DNA of 64,000 nucleotides from contig CM046853.1 of the NCBI GenBank assembly GCA_025617745.1, positions 28,709,822 to 28,773,821 on the forward strand, read 5' to 3'. This document shows, piece by piece, positions 1 to 51,993 of the stretch; position 1 is the first letter of the stretch, and each line of letters begins with the position of its first letter. The notes beneath the pieces were generated by a model. The model did no database searches. It was not told the origin of the DNA and saw only the letters and a program-made list of their open reading frames with translations. A program made the position numbers and the translations under genes. The DNA is from Heliocidaris erythrogramma (taxonomy: Eukaryota > Echinodermata > Echinoidea > Camarodonta > Echinometridae).

Positions 1-593
1 TTGCAAAAACCGACCCCAAAATATTCAAGAAATACAATAAATTCAACTCACCGATGTTGGAAAAGATATTTCCAAAAATGAAATCCGTAATTTACTGTCG
101 ATTCTCGCGAAACGAGCTATCGGAGTCATTGTGTACATTTCCTTGACGCCGCGGGCGCTGACATCTCCCCAAAAGAGTTTTGTCCTTAAAAATTCGGTCC
201 CTATATGGCGTACGCGGAAAAGTCCCGATTTTCTGTGTGCGCGATCGTAAAGATCGATGTGCGCTTGCGATCCCGAGTTTTTCGTGGACAAAAATTTTAT
301 TGGCCGATTTTAGTCTAAGACATCGGCAGTATGTAAACAACACGCGATCGCGAAACAAATCGGCGGGGATTTTTCCGGTTTTGGACAAGATTTTGACTTT
401 GGATTTTGCTGAAAATATGAAAAGTTCTTCCTAACGGCCATTTGAGGTAGGAGTGAGATTTTTAAGGGCTGAATTTGAAAGCAAGTATTTAAAATATTTA
501 TCTTATTTTTCCCCCCATACCTTTAGTACATGCGACAGAAAATACCAACTATTTTGCAGTAATGTAGCGTTGAGTGTCCTCACCCATCATCTA
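1..593. promoter_or_regulatory. CpG-rich upstream patch, possible promoter region
   Basis: About 100-400 is dense in CpG (CGCG, GCGC, TCGCGA) compared with the AT-rich DNA around it. On the minus strand an open frame runs down to a strong donor, CATCG|GTGAGT, at 52-46. A first exon of a divergent gene could therefore end here. No convincing FECH exon 1 with a phase-1 donor was found. This is suggestive only. Confidence 0.2.
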
Positions 594-595
594 TA

Positions 596-1070
596 GTTTG
601 GCTAGTCACATCGGTTAATTTTCGGCAGGTAAGATAGAAATTTGTACTTACATTTCAAGAGAATTACTGTAACTATCCAGCAGGCTCTTTGATTTTACGG
701 TTTGATGATTATTTCGAAAAAAAAATGGAATTTCCTCGCCGAGCCGATCCTTCCCCGTACTGTACCGTTTGACTCAAATGACTCGATCGCACGGTGCATT
801 AATGTGTACGGTGCATCTGCACGGCGCATTAATGTGTACCATATACCATCGCTGACTCGATCGCATGGTGCGATTGAGTCATTTGAATCGACGGTACAGT
901 ACAGGGAAAGATCGGCTCGGCGAGGAAATTCCATTTTTTTAATCAAAATAATCGTAAAATCATAAAATCAAAGAGCATGCCGGATAGTTACAGTAATTCT
1001 CTTGTCTTGAAATGTAAGTACAAATATCTATCTTACCTGCAAAAATTAAGCTATATGCAACTAGCCAAAC
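596..1070. mobile_element. Palindromic (fold-back) element with TA flanks
   Basis: The two halves are inverted copies of each other over about 200 bp each. The left arm begins GTTTGGCTAG and the right arm ends CTAGCCAAAC. Both ends are flanked by TA (594-595 and 1071-1072). Shared inner segments include GGTAAGATAGA, TTTCAAGAGAATTACTGTAA and TGGAATTTCCTCGCCGAGCC. The TA target and palindromic form fit a Tc1/mariner-type MITE. Overlapping open frames on both strands here are by-products of the palindrome. Confidence 0.8.
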
Positions 1071-1578
1071 TAATGGGCGAGGACGACTTTGGTTATTTGT
1101 ACCTGGCTCCAACTGCAGGAGTTTACTCCTGCAGCAGCAATGCCAATGCCAAAAAATTAGGATATATGCTTCGCTGAGACTGGCTTCACGGAATCCCTCT
1201 CCTATATACATCGATAGAAGTCTGCCCTCAGCTACAAATATTAAGTGCTGTGTGGTTATTGTTATAGTAGGATGGGGGGGGGTCATGTGTCCGTCCACTT
1301 AACTTCATGTATGCTGTGTTGGATTTCACGGAAAATATACATCAAATAGCACTAACAAGTAACAACCATGAATATTTGTCGTTTATAGTTGTCCAAGATA
1401 CTCTTCAAACGATTAATAGAAGTTTGCATGCAAACTTGTTCGAATTGCCATTGAAAATCATCTGTCATGCAGGATCACCAACCTGTCCGGTCATACGCGT
1501 TGTGTAGGTATATTAATCTTTATTTTTTTACACCATTGTATTCAACATCTATTTACAAACCTCCATTTTGTAATGCAG

Positions 1579-41760
<40,182 letters not shown>

Positions 41761-42659
41761 GCAATGCGAGAGGATTACTCAGACTCTGCAAGGATGTAGT
41801 GAAGACTGGAATGTAGCTTAGGCTTCAGGATGAGGACTGAGAAAGTTCAACGTCTGTTTTTTGTTGTTTTTTTTATTAAAGAGATGGGATCAGCAGGACT
41901 GGATTGATGATGAGGTATTTGAGATGGAGGAAGGATCTTTTCCCTTCCGAATGTCCCAATGTTAACAAGAAAATAGATTCTTTTTGACAGAGGATTGCAG
42001 GAGATGAGAAAATGAATGTATAATGTGTTTACAATTTCAGGAGCATATATGAAGCAAGTGCAGTATGCTGCTTCCTATACAAGGTAGCCAGAGGCATAAT
42101 GATTTGGGATGGCAGTTTGCCATTGATCAGCATGTAGATATTGCTTAGTCACTGCAAAAACTTAAGTACCGTTGAAGTGATTTTCACCAAACCAGGTTTT
42201 CATTTACATGGGTATAGAAGCATGAATGGATACGATTTGCCTTTGCCCCAGCATAAATTGTGCAATCGGGTAGCATGCAAGGCTGCGAGAAGCTTAAAGT
42301 GGCATTAAACTGGTAGAACTTGAACAATGCCATCTTTCAGTGATTGCTAAATTAAGATTATAATTTGAAATTTGATTGCATTTTATTTTGTATTTTGACA
42401 AACAGCTTGTCAGGATAATAGGCACATTTTATATTTCAAACTATTGTTTTGGACTTTGCAAATGTGGAAACTGCCTGCAGATACCTTTTAAGCTTCTACA
42501 AACTAGAATGAGGCATGATGGGAAAATGAGAAGTACAGACACTTTTCAAATCCTGTTAAAAGATGGCGCTATTTAGAAGCTTCAGTTTACTGTCACTTTA
42601 AGTGATCGTAACAACATTTGGTTGTCTTTGAGACAAAGAGAAAGCTTGCACGCTGTCAG
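41761..42659 (+). other. FECH: FECH 3' untranslated / downstream region
   Basis: Non-coding sequence after the FECH stop. The nearest polyadenylation-like signal is ATTAAA at 41875-41880, after a T-rich stretch. No AATAAA was found in the next several hundred bases, so the true transcript end is unclear. Confidence 0.5.
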
Positions 42660-42789
42660 AGGGGTTCGCTCGTTATTTATAAGGACCGCTATTCATAGAA
42701 AAACGATATTCATTTAGTCACACGTTATGAATAGCGGGCCTTATGAAAAGTTACGAATAGTGGGCCTTATGACTAGCGAGGTTACCCCC
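42660..42789. mobile_element. Small fold-back repeat
   Basis: GGGGTTCGCTCGTTA, TATAAGGACCGCTATTCATA at the left pairs with GAATAGTGGGCCTTATGACT and AGCGAGGTTACCCC at the right. An extra ATGAATAGCGGGCCTTATGA unit sits inside. Confidence 0.65.
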
Positions 42790-44442
42790 TGTCAGATTGT
42801 GAGGGTCATCAGGAGTAGATATGGTTATGGTAAGAGGCAGTGCATGGAACCAAATTGTTATAGATATTAAGATGATCAAAAGTAAGTAATTTAATGAGAG
42901 ATTGGAAAAAAAGGGATCTCCTCCCCAAACGACTATATTTGTAGGTATTCATGTATGTCTTCATGCATTTTATAACTGCACTTAAAAACAAAATGAAACT
43001 AAGTATAATTCTCTTTTGATACTGCAACCCAAGATAAAACCATTCTTCATTTTTAAAGATCTTATCATAAATTACAGGGTAGTCATTTCTGAGTAGGAGT
43101 ATGGTTTTTGTTTAGTTTTAATATCTTTATTTTTTACATATGATTCCAAGATTTATTTGTAACTGGGTTTGGTTTCTGAGGTACTGTCTTCAAATTTCGT
43201 TTTTTAGTACTATGGTGTAAATGGGTAATTAATTGTTCAATTCTCCAGTACTAATTTCTTTTGTATATGATAATCATGTACATGTTTGATTTTGCTCTTT
43301 TTTGTAGTTGGAAAACTGATGATTTCTATGCTGAATTAACTGCTGAAGTAACAGTGAATTTATTAGAAAAAGTGAATTGTTTTCCCAGAAGACTATTTAA
43401 AATTAAAATCACTAATAGGGACATTTGAATATTGGTTAGTCAGGAAAAAAAAGAGAAAAGTATTCAAGTACACATATTTTTTTATCAAAACAGTTTTCCA
43501 GCAATAACCATGCTGTATTGTGACTGCGTAATTAGCAATCAGTGGAAGTTGGTTCAATGACCCTATGATCCATTTGCAGATGGAGTATTTGCATTGACCA
43601 TAAATTAATTAAGAAATTACTTTTCATTGAAAATTCATTTCCATTAGCTTATAACCCAATGAATACATGAGAGGAAAGAGGGCCCAACTCCGATAAAAGA
43701 TTTTTTGTAGGTATTAAGAAAAAACTCTATTTTGATGAGTTTAAAGAGAAGGTTGAGTTCAGGTAAATGTGAAAAATAATTTGTGAGGTTTCTCAATCTT
43801 CGTATGTCAATTTGGAAAAATATCATAGTAGAAATGTCCCCTGATAAGAGCTGCTCTTCAAATACTCTCATATTCGAAATATAAAGAGAAATAGCTAAAG
43901 TGTTCAGGCTGAACATCCATGCCACATGTGTGTGTGTAGTCCTATATACTCACTTCTTTGTGCAGTGCATGTGCTTATCATGGAGATTGAGTCAATTTCT
44001 TTTCATTTTGATGATTCCAAAACCTCACAGTATACAAAAGTTATTGCTTTGCTACATCATCACCCTTTCCTAATCACTTCCATAAAGTTTACAATTTAAC
44101 TCCATGACCAGAACTCAAGCTTATCTTTAATGTTAAGAGAAGACACAGAACATAATTTTTTGAGCAGGGGGGGGGGGGAGAAACAGAGAGACCCATTCAA
44201 TAGGCTGACTGGTAAAAATAGTGCCAAAATGCTTCAAATAACCAGAGATGGAAGTGCATGTAAATGAAGAGCCATGATCCCCAATGTCTTGAACAGACAA
44301 GGCACCTAACAAGCACGAAAACAAGTAAACAAGCAAGGAAGAGACAGACTTGTTTTACCTTCATATACCAAATAATGTATGGTCTTGAATTAAAGGTTCC
44401 ATGCACAGATTAAACATTCTGTCTCTTCACCTTATCAAATTA
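42790..44442. other. Intergenic AT-rich DNA, nothing recognised
   Basis: No exon-like or RNA-like segment is seen. There is a short TG run near 43930 and a G run near 44168. Confidence 0.5.
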
Positions 44443-44446
44443 TTAA

Positions 44447-45024
44447 AGGAGAATGAAACCCTGGGGAAAATTCATTTTAATGAAAAGATAGTAAAGAGAG
44501 AAGCAATTTAAAAAAAGTTCCATCAAAATCGGTTAAGAAATGAAAAAGTTGTGAAAGTTTGAAAAGTCTTGATTTACTTTCTATGGCGATCCTCAAATTG
44601 GCTATTTGCTTCAATGTGGCAGGTTTTTGTGGACAACTCTCCATATGTTTTGTACACAAAATTTCATATTTTCTCCATTATCTCTAAAGATGCTACTTGT
44701 CTCTTTGTGACCTCAACATATGTTGTGTAAAATACATTTTACCATGATATACATAGAGCTAAAAAAGAGACAAGCTGTACCTTGAGAGATAATGGAGAAA
44801 ATCTGAAATTTTGTGTACAAAACATATGGAGAGTTGTCCACAAAAACCTGCCACATTGAAGCAAATAGCCAATTTGAGGATCGCCATAGAAAGTAAATCG
44901 AGACTTTTCAAACTTTCACAACTTTTTCATTTCTTAACCGATTTTGATGGAACTTTTTTTAAATTGCTTCTCTCTTTACTATCTTTTCATTAAAATGGAT
45001 ATTTCCCCAGGGTTTCATTCTCCT
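44447..45024. mobile_element. TTAA-flanked palindrome with ~265-bp near-perfect arms
   Basis: Ends AGGAGAATGAAACCC and its exact inverse, with TTAA at 44443-44446 and 45025-45028. The arms are so similar that a 60-codon open frame has the same translation on both strands (44477-44659 minus, 44811-44993 plus). It is probably a young insertion or gene-converted. Confidence 0.85.
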
Positions 45025-45969
45025 TTAAAAGTCTTTTCTTGATAACCAAGAAAACTTGTTGTGATGGAGTTCGGCTGATCTGTCTCTCATGTATTCACTG
45101 ATTCTCAGGCTGAGTGATATAACAGGTTAGTGAGAGAGACAAGTCAGATGAGAATTCTCTTTCATGCTTTGTTATCAGACTTTAATAATGCAGATTTTCA
45201 GAGAAAATATGATATATATATTGTGTAATAAATGATGGAAAAGTCATCACGCATAGACTCTCTGTTGCTCATTGTGTTATCGAAAATATTGTCGGTAATG
45301 AGAAGAATGAAGTGAGGTATTTTCTAATTTCAATCTTCCAATTAGCTTTTTCTTGTTACAGAGGAGCAGAATCACTGACATTTCCTGGATCAATGAATTA
45401 ATTGTTGTCTGAAGAATATGTTAATTCAATTCATGAAAACTTATATCAAAAAGAAAACATGAAAGGTTTTACCTGTTTTCTAAAGAAATCACAGATTTAT
45501 TATTGATTTTTAGGATTCATCCACTGCTGATAGATATCTTGTGTTACCCATAATTCATTCAGTTATGAATTTCCAATGATGTCACATTTTAAAGACAAGG
45601 TCAGTACGTCCCAGAAAAAGGTAAACAGTTGGATAAAGTCTCCCCAAATATATATTTTAAAGTGTTTTTATTCTGATCATTAAAATACTATTTCTGAAAT
45701 AGCAGGCTTTTTTCTCTGTAAGTCCTGACATACATGTATCTTATCAAAATTTAGGATTGAGTATCCAAGTCATTTGAAATTTAAGGTACTTCATTCCTTT
45801 TACAGCCCTTAATTTTGAAGTTATGTGAGTATGCGATAAATTACAAAATAATTACGATTGGAAATCATGTGCGAATAAGTAAGTAATAACAATTTAAAAT
45901 TATTTTTTGACTGTTACTTGCCTTGATTTCTGAATAGCTCCCGCGATAAAAGCAAGATTTTCATTTCTT

Positions 45970-46591
45970 TTTTTTTGTATTTTTGTTTTTATTGAAAACA
46001 AAACAAACTTAACTACATAATATATTTACAATACATGTTATATCAAAAAGTATGCGTGAATACAGAAAAATACAAAACAACACAGCACAGCACAACACTA
46101 CACATCACAACATAATGCCAATGCCCCAATTCTTTAAAATAGTGAAGCCTCGTCCTAATGAACATCAAGGATATAGAGAGACAACTATAAGGAATATTTA
46201 ACTGAAGCTTATGTCATCAAAGTGAGGCTCCACTAATTACTAAACAGGGAAGAAAACCGTAATTACCAGATAAGATGTTTACATGTTCTTGACAATAGGG
46301 GGGGGGGGGGAGGGGATAAATTTCTACAAAAATGAAAGAGACCATTTCTTCAAATGGGAGTTCAATTTACCTTTCTTTTCTACTATTCTGTATTCAATTT
46401 TTTGTTTTAATTTTACAAAAGAAAGGAAACTATGAAAATCCAATTCTACCTCCTGATATTTACAGCGAATAATGTAAAACTTGAGGCACAAGAATAAGAA
46501 ACTAATACATAAATCATGTTTTCCTCCAATATCGATACCAAATATATAAGCAAAGTCAGTGAACAGTGTTGTCTCCTTTGTCATTCGATCT
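45970..46591 (-). mobile_element. L1-like retroposon, 5'-truncated, with 17-bp target duplication
   Basis: CAAGATTTTCATTTCTT is found at 45953-45969 and at 46592-46608. On the minus strand the insert starts inside a LINE C-terminus (LCLKFYIIRCKYQEVELDFH ... KKGKLNSHLKKWSLSFL, stop near 46324). A 3' region follows, ending CAATAAAAACAAAAATAC-A-run. The coding tail resembles the end of the L1-like ORF at 62691. Confidence 0.85.
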
Positions 46592-46608
46592 CAAGATTTT
46601 CATTTCTT

Positions 46609-47791
46609 ACAAAGGAGTTATAGAACTTGTGACCTTGATATTTAGGCAGTATCTGCATTATGTCTACTAAACCTGTGCAAGTTTCTGGAAAGGGGATGAA
46701 GCATCTTTAAAACTAACCAAAGAGTAATATTTAAAGTAGTTAATCGCTTTGTCGTGCATAAAATGTTGATGGGTTATCTAAGGATATACAGAGAAGACAC
46801 ACTGTGCTTTCATAGATTGTATTTTATCGATCAGAATGAACATTTCTAATCCTTTTCACGACTCTCAACTTTACTGATACCAGCCAGAGCAAATACCACT
46901 TCTTGTCAAGTCTGGATTTTGCACACTTTTACAAAAGTGGCTTTTGTTCACTCGAGCGTAAAATATTGACAGATTTTTTGTGTCATTTGAAAAAGAGACC
47001 CTAAGCTATCCACAGGAATGAAAATGGCCGGAAATATTTTGAAATTAATATTTAGTTGGAGAGACTTTTTCCACTTTTTTTTTTTGGGGGGGGGGGGGTA
47101 GTAATTAATCTTAAAATATCTTACAATTGAGAATTCTCATCGAAAAAACGGATTTGTGCAAATAACCCAGATCTCTTTTGCTTGTTGCTTGTCAGAGGTT
47201 TGGGTGAATCTAACTCCATCTCTCATTCATTTTCTTTTCTTTTTTGCTTCTTATATTTTTTGGAAAATCATAGTAAATCCTTACCCCTTTTTTTTTGGAG
47301 GGGGGATGTAAGAACTTTTTGAATATTAAACCCCTTATCTTTTTTATGACACTCCCCTCCCCACCTCCCTTTTAAAACATCCTGGATCTGCCCCTGACCC
47401 TGACCCCCCCCCCCCCCCCCCCTCTTTCAAAGGTCTTCAGGAAAACGATCTAAGCACTGCCCTTGGTTGCCAGGTTATTGTACTTTTTAAAATACATTTT
47501 ACGATGAAGGGCATCCTCTAAGGCATTGCTCTCCCACCTACTAACACACTGGTGACAAGAGCCTTTAAAAAACTTGTCAAAGATTTTCATTTAACCTTTT
47601 ACTTTTAAAAGAAAATCGACACGAGAGGATACTAAAGTGTTTACATTATTGATTAAAACTATGGTTAGTAGGTATGGGCTGCTTATTGTAAAGGGGTATT
47701 TTTTGGGCGACACAATCCGGTCCGTGAATTGTAAAAAAAGGGGGTGTTTTTTATCTTTCACCCGGAGATTTCATTAAAAAGGGGGTGTTTT

Positions 47792-47826
<35 letters not shown>

Positions 47827-48734
47827 CACCTGAGAAATTACAAAAGGGGAGTTATGAAATATCTTGAAAAATTGATCAAATCCCAGGATCAAATTCCTGA
47901 AATCTCTCCTCTGGTCCAGGTTGTGATAATTGATTTATTATTGGGACACCCAGTACAGTATTGATTCAGTTCTAACCTCATGTGCAAGTGCCTCAGACAA
48001 ATTAGATTTTATCCTGTTATTGATATTATCCCATTGAGATTCTGCATGGTTACAAGTGATCATGGAAAGTAACATAAGTTGAAACTGCTATTAACAGGAC
48101 TTACCATTAAAAAAACTTTTATGTCATGAGATTTTCATTTTTGTTTGGTTTCTTATGACTGCATTGAGTTCTGAGATACCATTTTGAACATAAAACATCT
48201 CTTCCAAGGTATTGTAATGACAGCTTACTTGGGAGGGGGGTTGGTGTCTGTCCTGAGATATGGGGTTGGAATGAGAGCTCACCTGAGATAGGGGGGTACA
48301 TTGAGCAGTGTTCTGAATTTAGGGGGTCTCCAAGGCAGGAAAAGCCCGCGCAAAGCCCGCAATAGGGGGTTCAGAAATTTTGGCAGGGTGTAGGGGGTGC
48401 TTTCAAAGGGAGGGAACAAGCATACGCGTACCCTAAATAATACTGAGTGGGGGGGGGGGCGGGGTAAAATGACAGTATGAAAATGGGTGCCATGACAAGG
48501 AGGGAGGGGGGTGCGTGAAGGGGGTGATTAGACCTGTGCCTCCTCTAAAATACTCTGGTGCCGCCCTCTCATCGATTAATTTTGGGATTATGCTGGCTTT
48601 TTTTTCTCCAACGGTATCGTTTAAAATTTTCATGTGAAGCTGTTAGTGTTTTGATAAAACATGAACATAGTGTGCCCGGATAGGTAATAAGAAAGTTTCA
48701 AACAAATCAATTAACGACTAGATTATCCAAAGAA

Positions 48735-48767
<33 letters not shown>

Positions 48768-49340
48768 TAGACGCACGAAAAAGTGGCTTTGAAAATATCT
48801 CATTTATATGATCATTTCACTCTTTGTTTGCTTTTCTCAGTTATCATACAAATTATTTGCGTCACAGTGCAAAATGTCCGTTAGTAACTTTAGTGGAGGC
48901 ATCAGCAGAATTAATTAATTTGTCATTTGCAAGTGGCTTAATTTTTTTTTGTATTACGTGATAAGTTTGCCACGCAAAGCTACCTACTTTGCATTCGATC
49001 TGGCAGCGAAAGTGATCCCATTGTGTAAGTTTGTTTTGAGCGATGAAATCTTTATTTCCAATCCTGATAGTTCAATATTGACCGTTAGAAAACGTTAGCA
49101 GTTGATCTGCTCCAGTTATCCCCTCGAAGAGATCCGATGTAGAAATGCAAACTGTTAGCGCATCAACAATACCCATTTGGCGGGAAGTGCTTTCTAAAGT
49201 GGTAATCATTATTTGGTATCAAATAGTGGAGTTCTTTTTCACTTTCTGACTCCAGAAGGCTACTCTGATGTTACATATAGATCTGACAGGTGCTTCTGAC
49301 AGTTCTGGATTAAGGCTTGGAGATGATCTCCAGCCGAATT
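46609..49340. other. Intergenic DNA with G/C runs and small repeats
   Basis: Includes T11-G13 at about 47075-47098, an inverted 'atccaggat' fragment near 47370, a C run at 47404-47421, (CT)n at 47796-47822, GGGGGT-rich repeats at 48230-48540 and a T tract at 48738-48765. No gene is recognised. Confidence 0.5.
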
Positions 49341-49373
49341 CTCCTGGGTGACTAAATCCCCTTTCTCATTGTC

Positions 49374-49759
49374 TTTTTTCTCTCTCTCTATCCTTGTTCT
49401 CCACGTTTTTGAATCACACGCCCCATACTTTCTCTCACTCTCTCTCTCTCTCTATCGTTGTTTTCCTCTCCCCTCCCCTCTCCCCCCTCTGTCTTTCTCT
49501 ACCCTCCGTCCCGCTCTCTCTCACTCTCTCCCTCACTACATACCCCTCCCTATCCTCAATCTCAATGTCTTTCTCCCATCTCCCTCCCTCCTCTTCTCTC
49601 TCTCTCTCTCTCTCTCTCGCTCTCTGTCTCTTTGTCTTTCTCTCCCCTACCTTCTTGTTTTCTCTCTGTATCTGGTATGCCTCTCCTCTGTCTCTGTCAC
49701 CTTTCTCTCACTTTCTCTGCTCCCCGTCTCTCTCTGTCTCTGCGTACTTCTCGCTTTTT

Positions 49760-49790
<31 letters not shown>

Positions 49791-49820
49791 TTCTGTCTTT
49801 CTCTCCCCCTCTCTCTCAGA
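49374..49820 (+). repeat. Long CT-rich (TCTC)n tract
   Basis: About 450 bp of almost pure pyrimidine dominated by TC dinucleotides. It creates long Ser/Leu-rich frames in all three + phases and Arg/Glu-rich ones on the minus strand. None is a gene. Confidence 0.95.
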
Positions 49821-49857
49821 GAGCCTAATCCCCGTAACTCCAGACATGCATGAATGA

Positions 49858-51113
49858 TGTTGTTCTTGCTTTTAGCTCACAACTCCTTGATGATGATCTT
49901 TCACCTCGTTAGAGGTCCTAGTTTCATGATTAGATCGAAGCCACCCTCATAATGTAAATAATAGTAATTGACGGAAAGTAGATCCAGCTCCATGTAAATA
50001 AAATACTTAGATATCATAAGTCTGGGTATTTCGGCTAATGCAAAAGCAGCATCCATGAGATTTTAACAGGTTGAGAGAAAAAAAAGAGGAGCACGTATCC
50101 TCTCTAGTCTATTTTGATTGCATCGGTGATCATTGTATTTCAAAGGAGCGAGGTATAAGTATTACATTTTTTTGCCAGTGATCAGGGATGCTGTTTCTTG
50201 CTTTTAGCTCGCAAGTCCTTAAAGGCCAAGTCCACCCTAACAAAAAGTTGATTTGAATAAATAGAGAAAAATCCAACAAGCATAACACTGAAAATTTCAT
50301 CAAAATAGGATGTAAAATAAGAAAGTTATGGTATTTTAAAGTTTCGCTTAATTTCACAAAACAGTTATAATTATGCACTTCCTGCTCAGTATGCAAATGA
50401 GGGAACCAGTGACGTCACCCACTCACTATTTCTTTTGTATTTTATTATGTGAAATATAGAATATCTTAATTTCTGCAGATTTCACAATTAGGAAGCTTTC
50501 ATTGAATTTTGTATAGGTTGCAACAATGGCGATTACACATGTTCAGCGAGGAATCAAACCTTGTTTCACATTATAACAAGGAAAAAATAAAATATTTCGT
50601 ATTTCATGTAATAAAATACAAAAGAAATAGTGAGTGGGTGACGTCACTGTTCCCTCATTTGCATACTGACCAGGATGTGCATATAACTGTTTTACGAAAT
50701 TAAGCGAACTTTAAAATACCATAACTTTCTTATTTTACATCCTGTTTTGATGAAATTTTCAGTGTTATGCTTGTTGGATTTTTCTCTATTTATTCAAATC
50801 AACTTTTTGTTAGGGTGGACTTGGCCTTTAATGATGATCTTTCTCTTCGTTAGACGTCTTAGTTTCATGATTAGATCGAAAGTCACCCTCATAATGTAAA
50901 TAGAGTAATTGATGGAAACTAGGTCCAGCTCCATTCAAACAAATTAACGCTTCAAATATTTTAAGTCTGGGCACTTCGGCAAATAAAAAAGCAGCATTCC
51001 TGATTTGTTGATAAATTCTTATGATATTAGAGAAAAATAGTAATCTTTTCTCTAATTTCACTGCATCGGTGATCCCTGTATTCCAAATATGAGATAAAGG
51101 TATTACATTTTTT
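49858..51113 (+). repeat. Tandem duplication of ~330 bp, second copy split by an insertion
   Basis: Unit 1 is about 49858-50188. Unit 2 is 50192-50218 plus 50832-51113. Shared words are TTCTTGCTTTTAGCTC, TAGTTTCATGATTAGATCGA, CACCCTCATAATGTAAAT and GCATCGGTGATC. Unit 2 is interrupted by the TTAA-flanked element. Confidence 0.85.
50223..50827. mobile_element. TTAA-flanked palindrome with paralogous empty site
   Basis: Ends AGGCCAAGTCCACCCTAAC and its inverse, with TTAA at 50219-50222 and 50828-50831. Arms of about 235 bp include TTTTACATCCT / AGGATGTAAAA and GTGGGTGACGTCACT-like centres. The matching place in tandem unit 1 reads TCCTTGATGATG. The precise insertion point is therefore a single TTAA (TTGA in unit 1). 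Confidence 0.9.
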
Positions 51114-51759
51114 TTCACTTTACATAATTATATTATATCATGATTTATAGTACTCGGAATGGCCAGGCAGTATTACTATGGCGTATCCAACAAAGATTGT
51201 ACTAGCCAGCGTACGTCCCCAGTGCAATGGCCCTGCACATGGGCCTGCATAACAAAAATGTATATGTGTCACGGTGAGTCCCAGGTACAGCCCCCCTCCC
51301 GCCGACGATATTCTGCCCCAATTTATCAATTTCTGGATACGCCACGTGACAGTTATTTCGGAAAATAAACTTATGCCCTCTTTCTTTTATTCGTCGATAA
51401 CGAAAACAATTCACCATTTTATTTACTTGAGCTACCTTTTTTAGTTGATCTATCAATTTCAGTATTAAAAGGGAGTGACAATGAAGTACACTATGACTAA
51501 AACTATTATAGTATAGTCGGGGAAATATTTGATAAAGGTCTTCTTTTATAGTCTAATTTCTATTATTGTCTTAAATAAATGATGTATATAGTAAAAGATT
51601 ATGACCCAGCCAGTACAATTTTGATTCATTCCTGTTCCTCATCTGTTCATACATTATCCAAATTGTATTTGTTTTGTGTTTGTTTGCGGCAGTCGCATTA
51701 CCTTGTTTATTCCATTTCTCTTTATTTCCTTCTTCTTCTCTCCGTCTCCCCTACCCTCC

Positions 51760-51762
51760 CCC

Positions 51763-51808
<46 letters not shown>

Positions 51809-51930
51809 ATATCTATCTCTTTCTCTCCCGAGTCTACCTCTTATTCTCTCTTTCTCTCTTTCTCTCTTTATTTCTCCCACTTATTCTTGATATCCTCATT
51901 TTATTATTATTATTATTATTATTATTTATG
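51760..51930 (+). repeat. Compound microsatellites (TC, TA, TTA)
   Basis: (TC)n at 51766-51797 runs into (TA)n. A further CT-rich stretch leads to (TTA)n at 51901-51926. Confidence 0.9.
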
Positions 51931-51993
51931 TCAAATCAGCACAAATATACAATGTTTAACGAAAGAGTGATCTCGTCACTGTTGGACTAGGGC

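Noticed and set aside
1472-1507. Small AG...GT-bounded segment considered as FECH exon 1
   Set aside because: The phase at its donor does not match the phase needed by the exon at 1579.
44477-44993. Identical 60-codon frames on opposite strands considered as a duplicated gene
   Set aside because: They are the two arms of one palindromic element; the Phe/Lys-rich translation has no known domain.
49348-49857. Open frames up to 169 codons in all three + phases
   Set aside because: They lie in a (TCTC)n tract; composition is Ser/Leu only and every phase is open.
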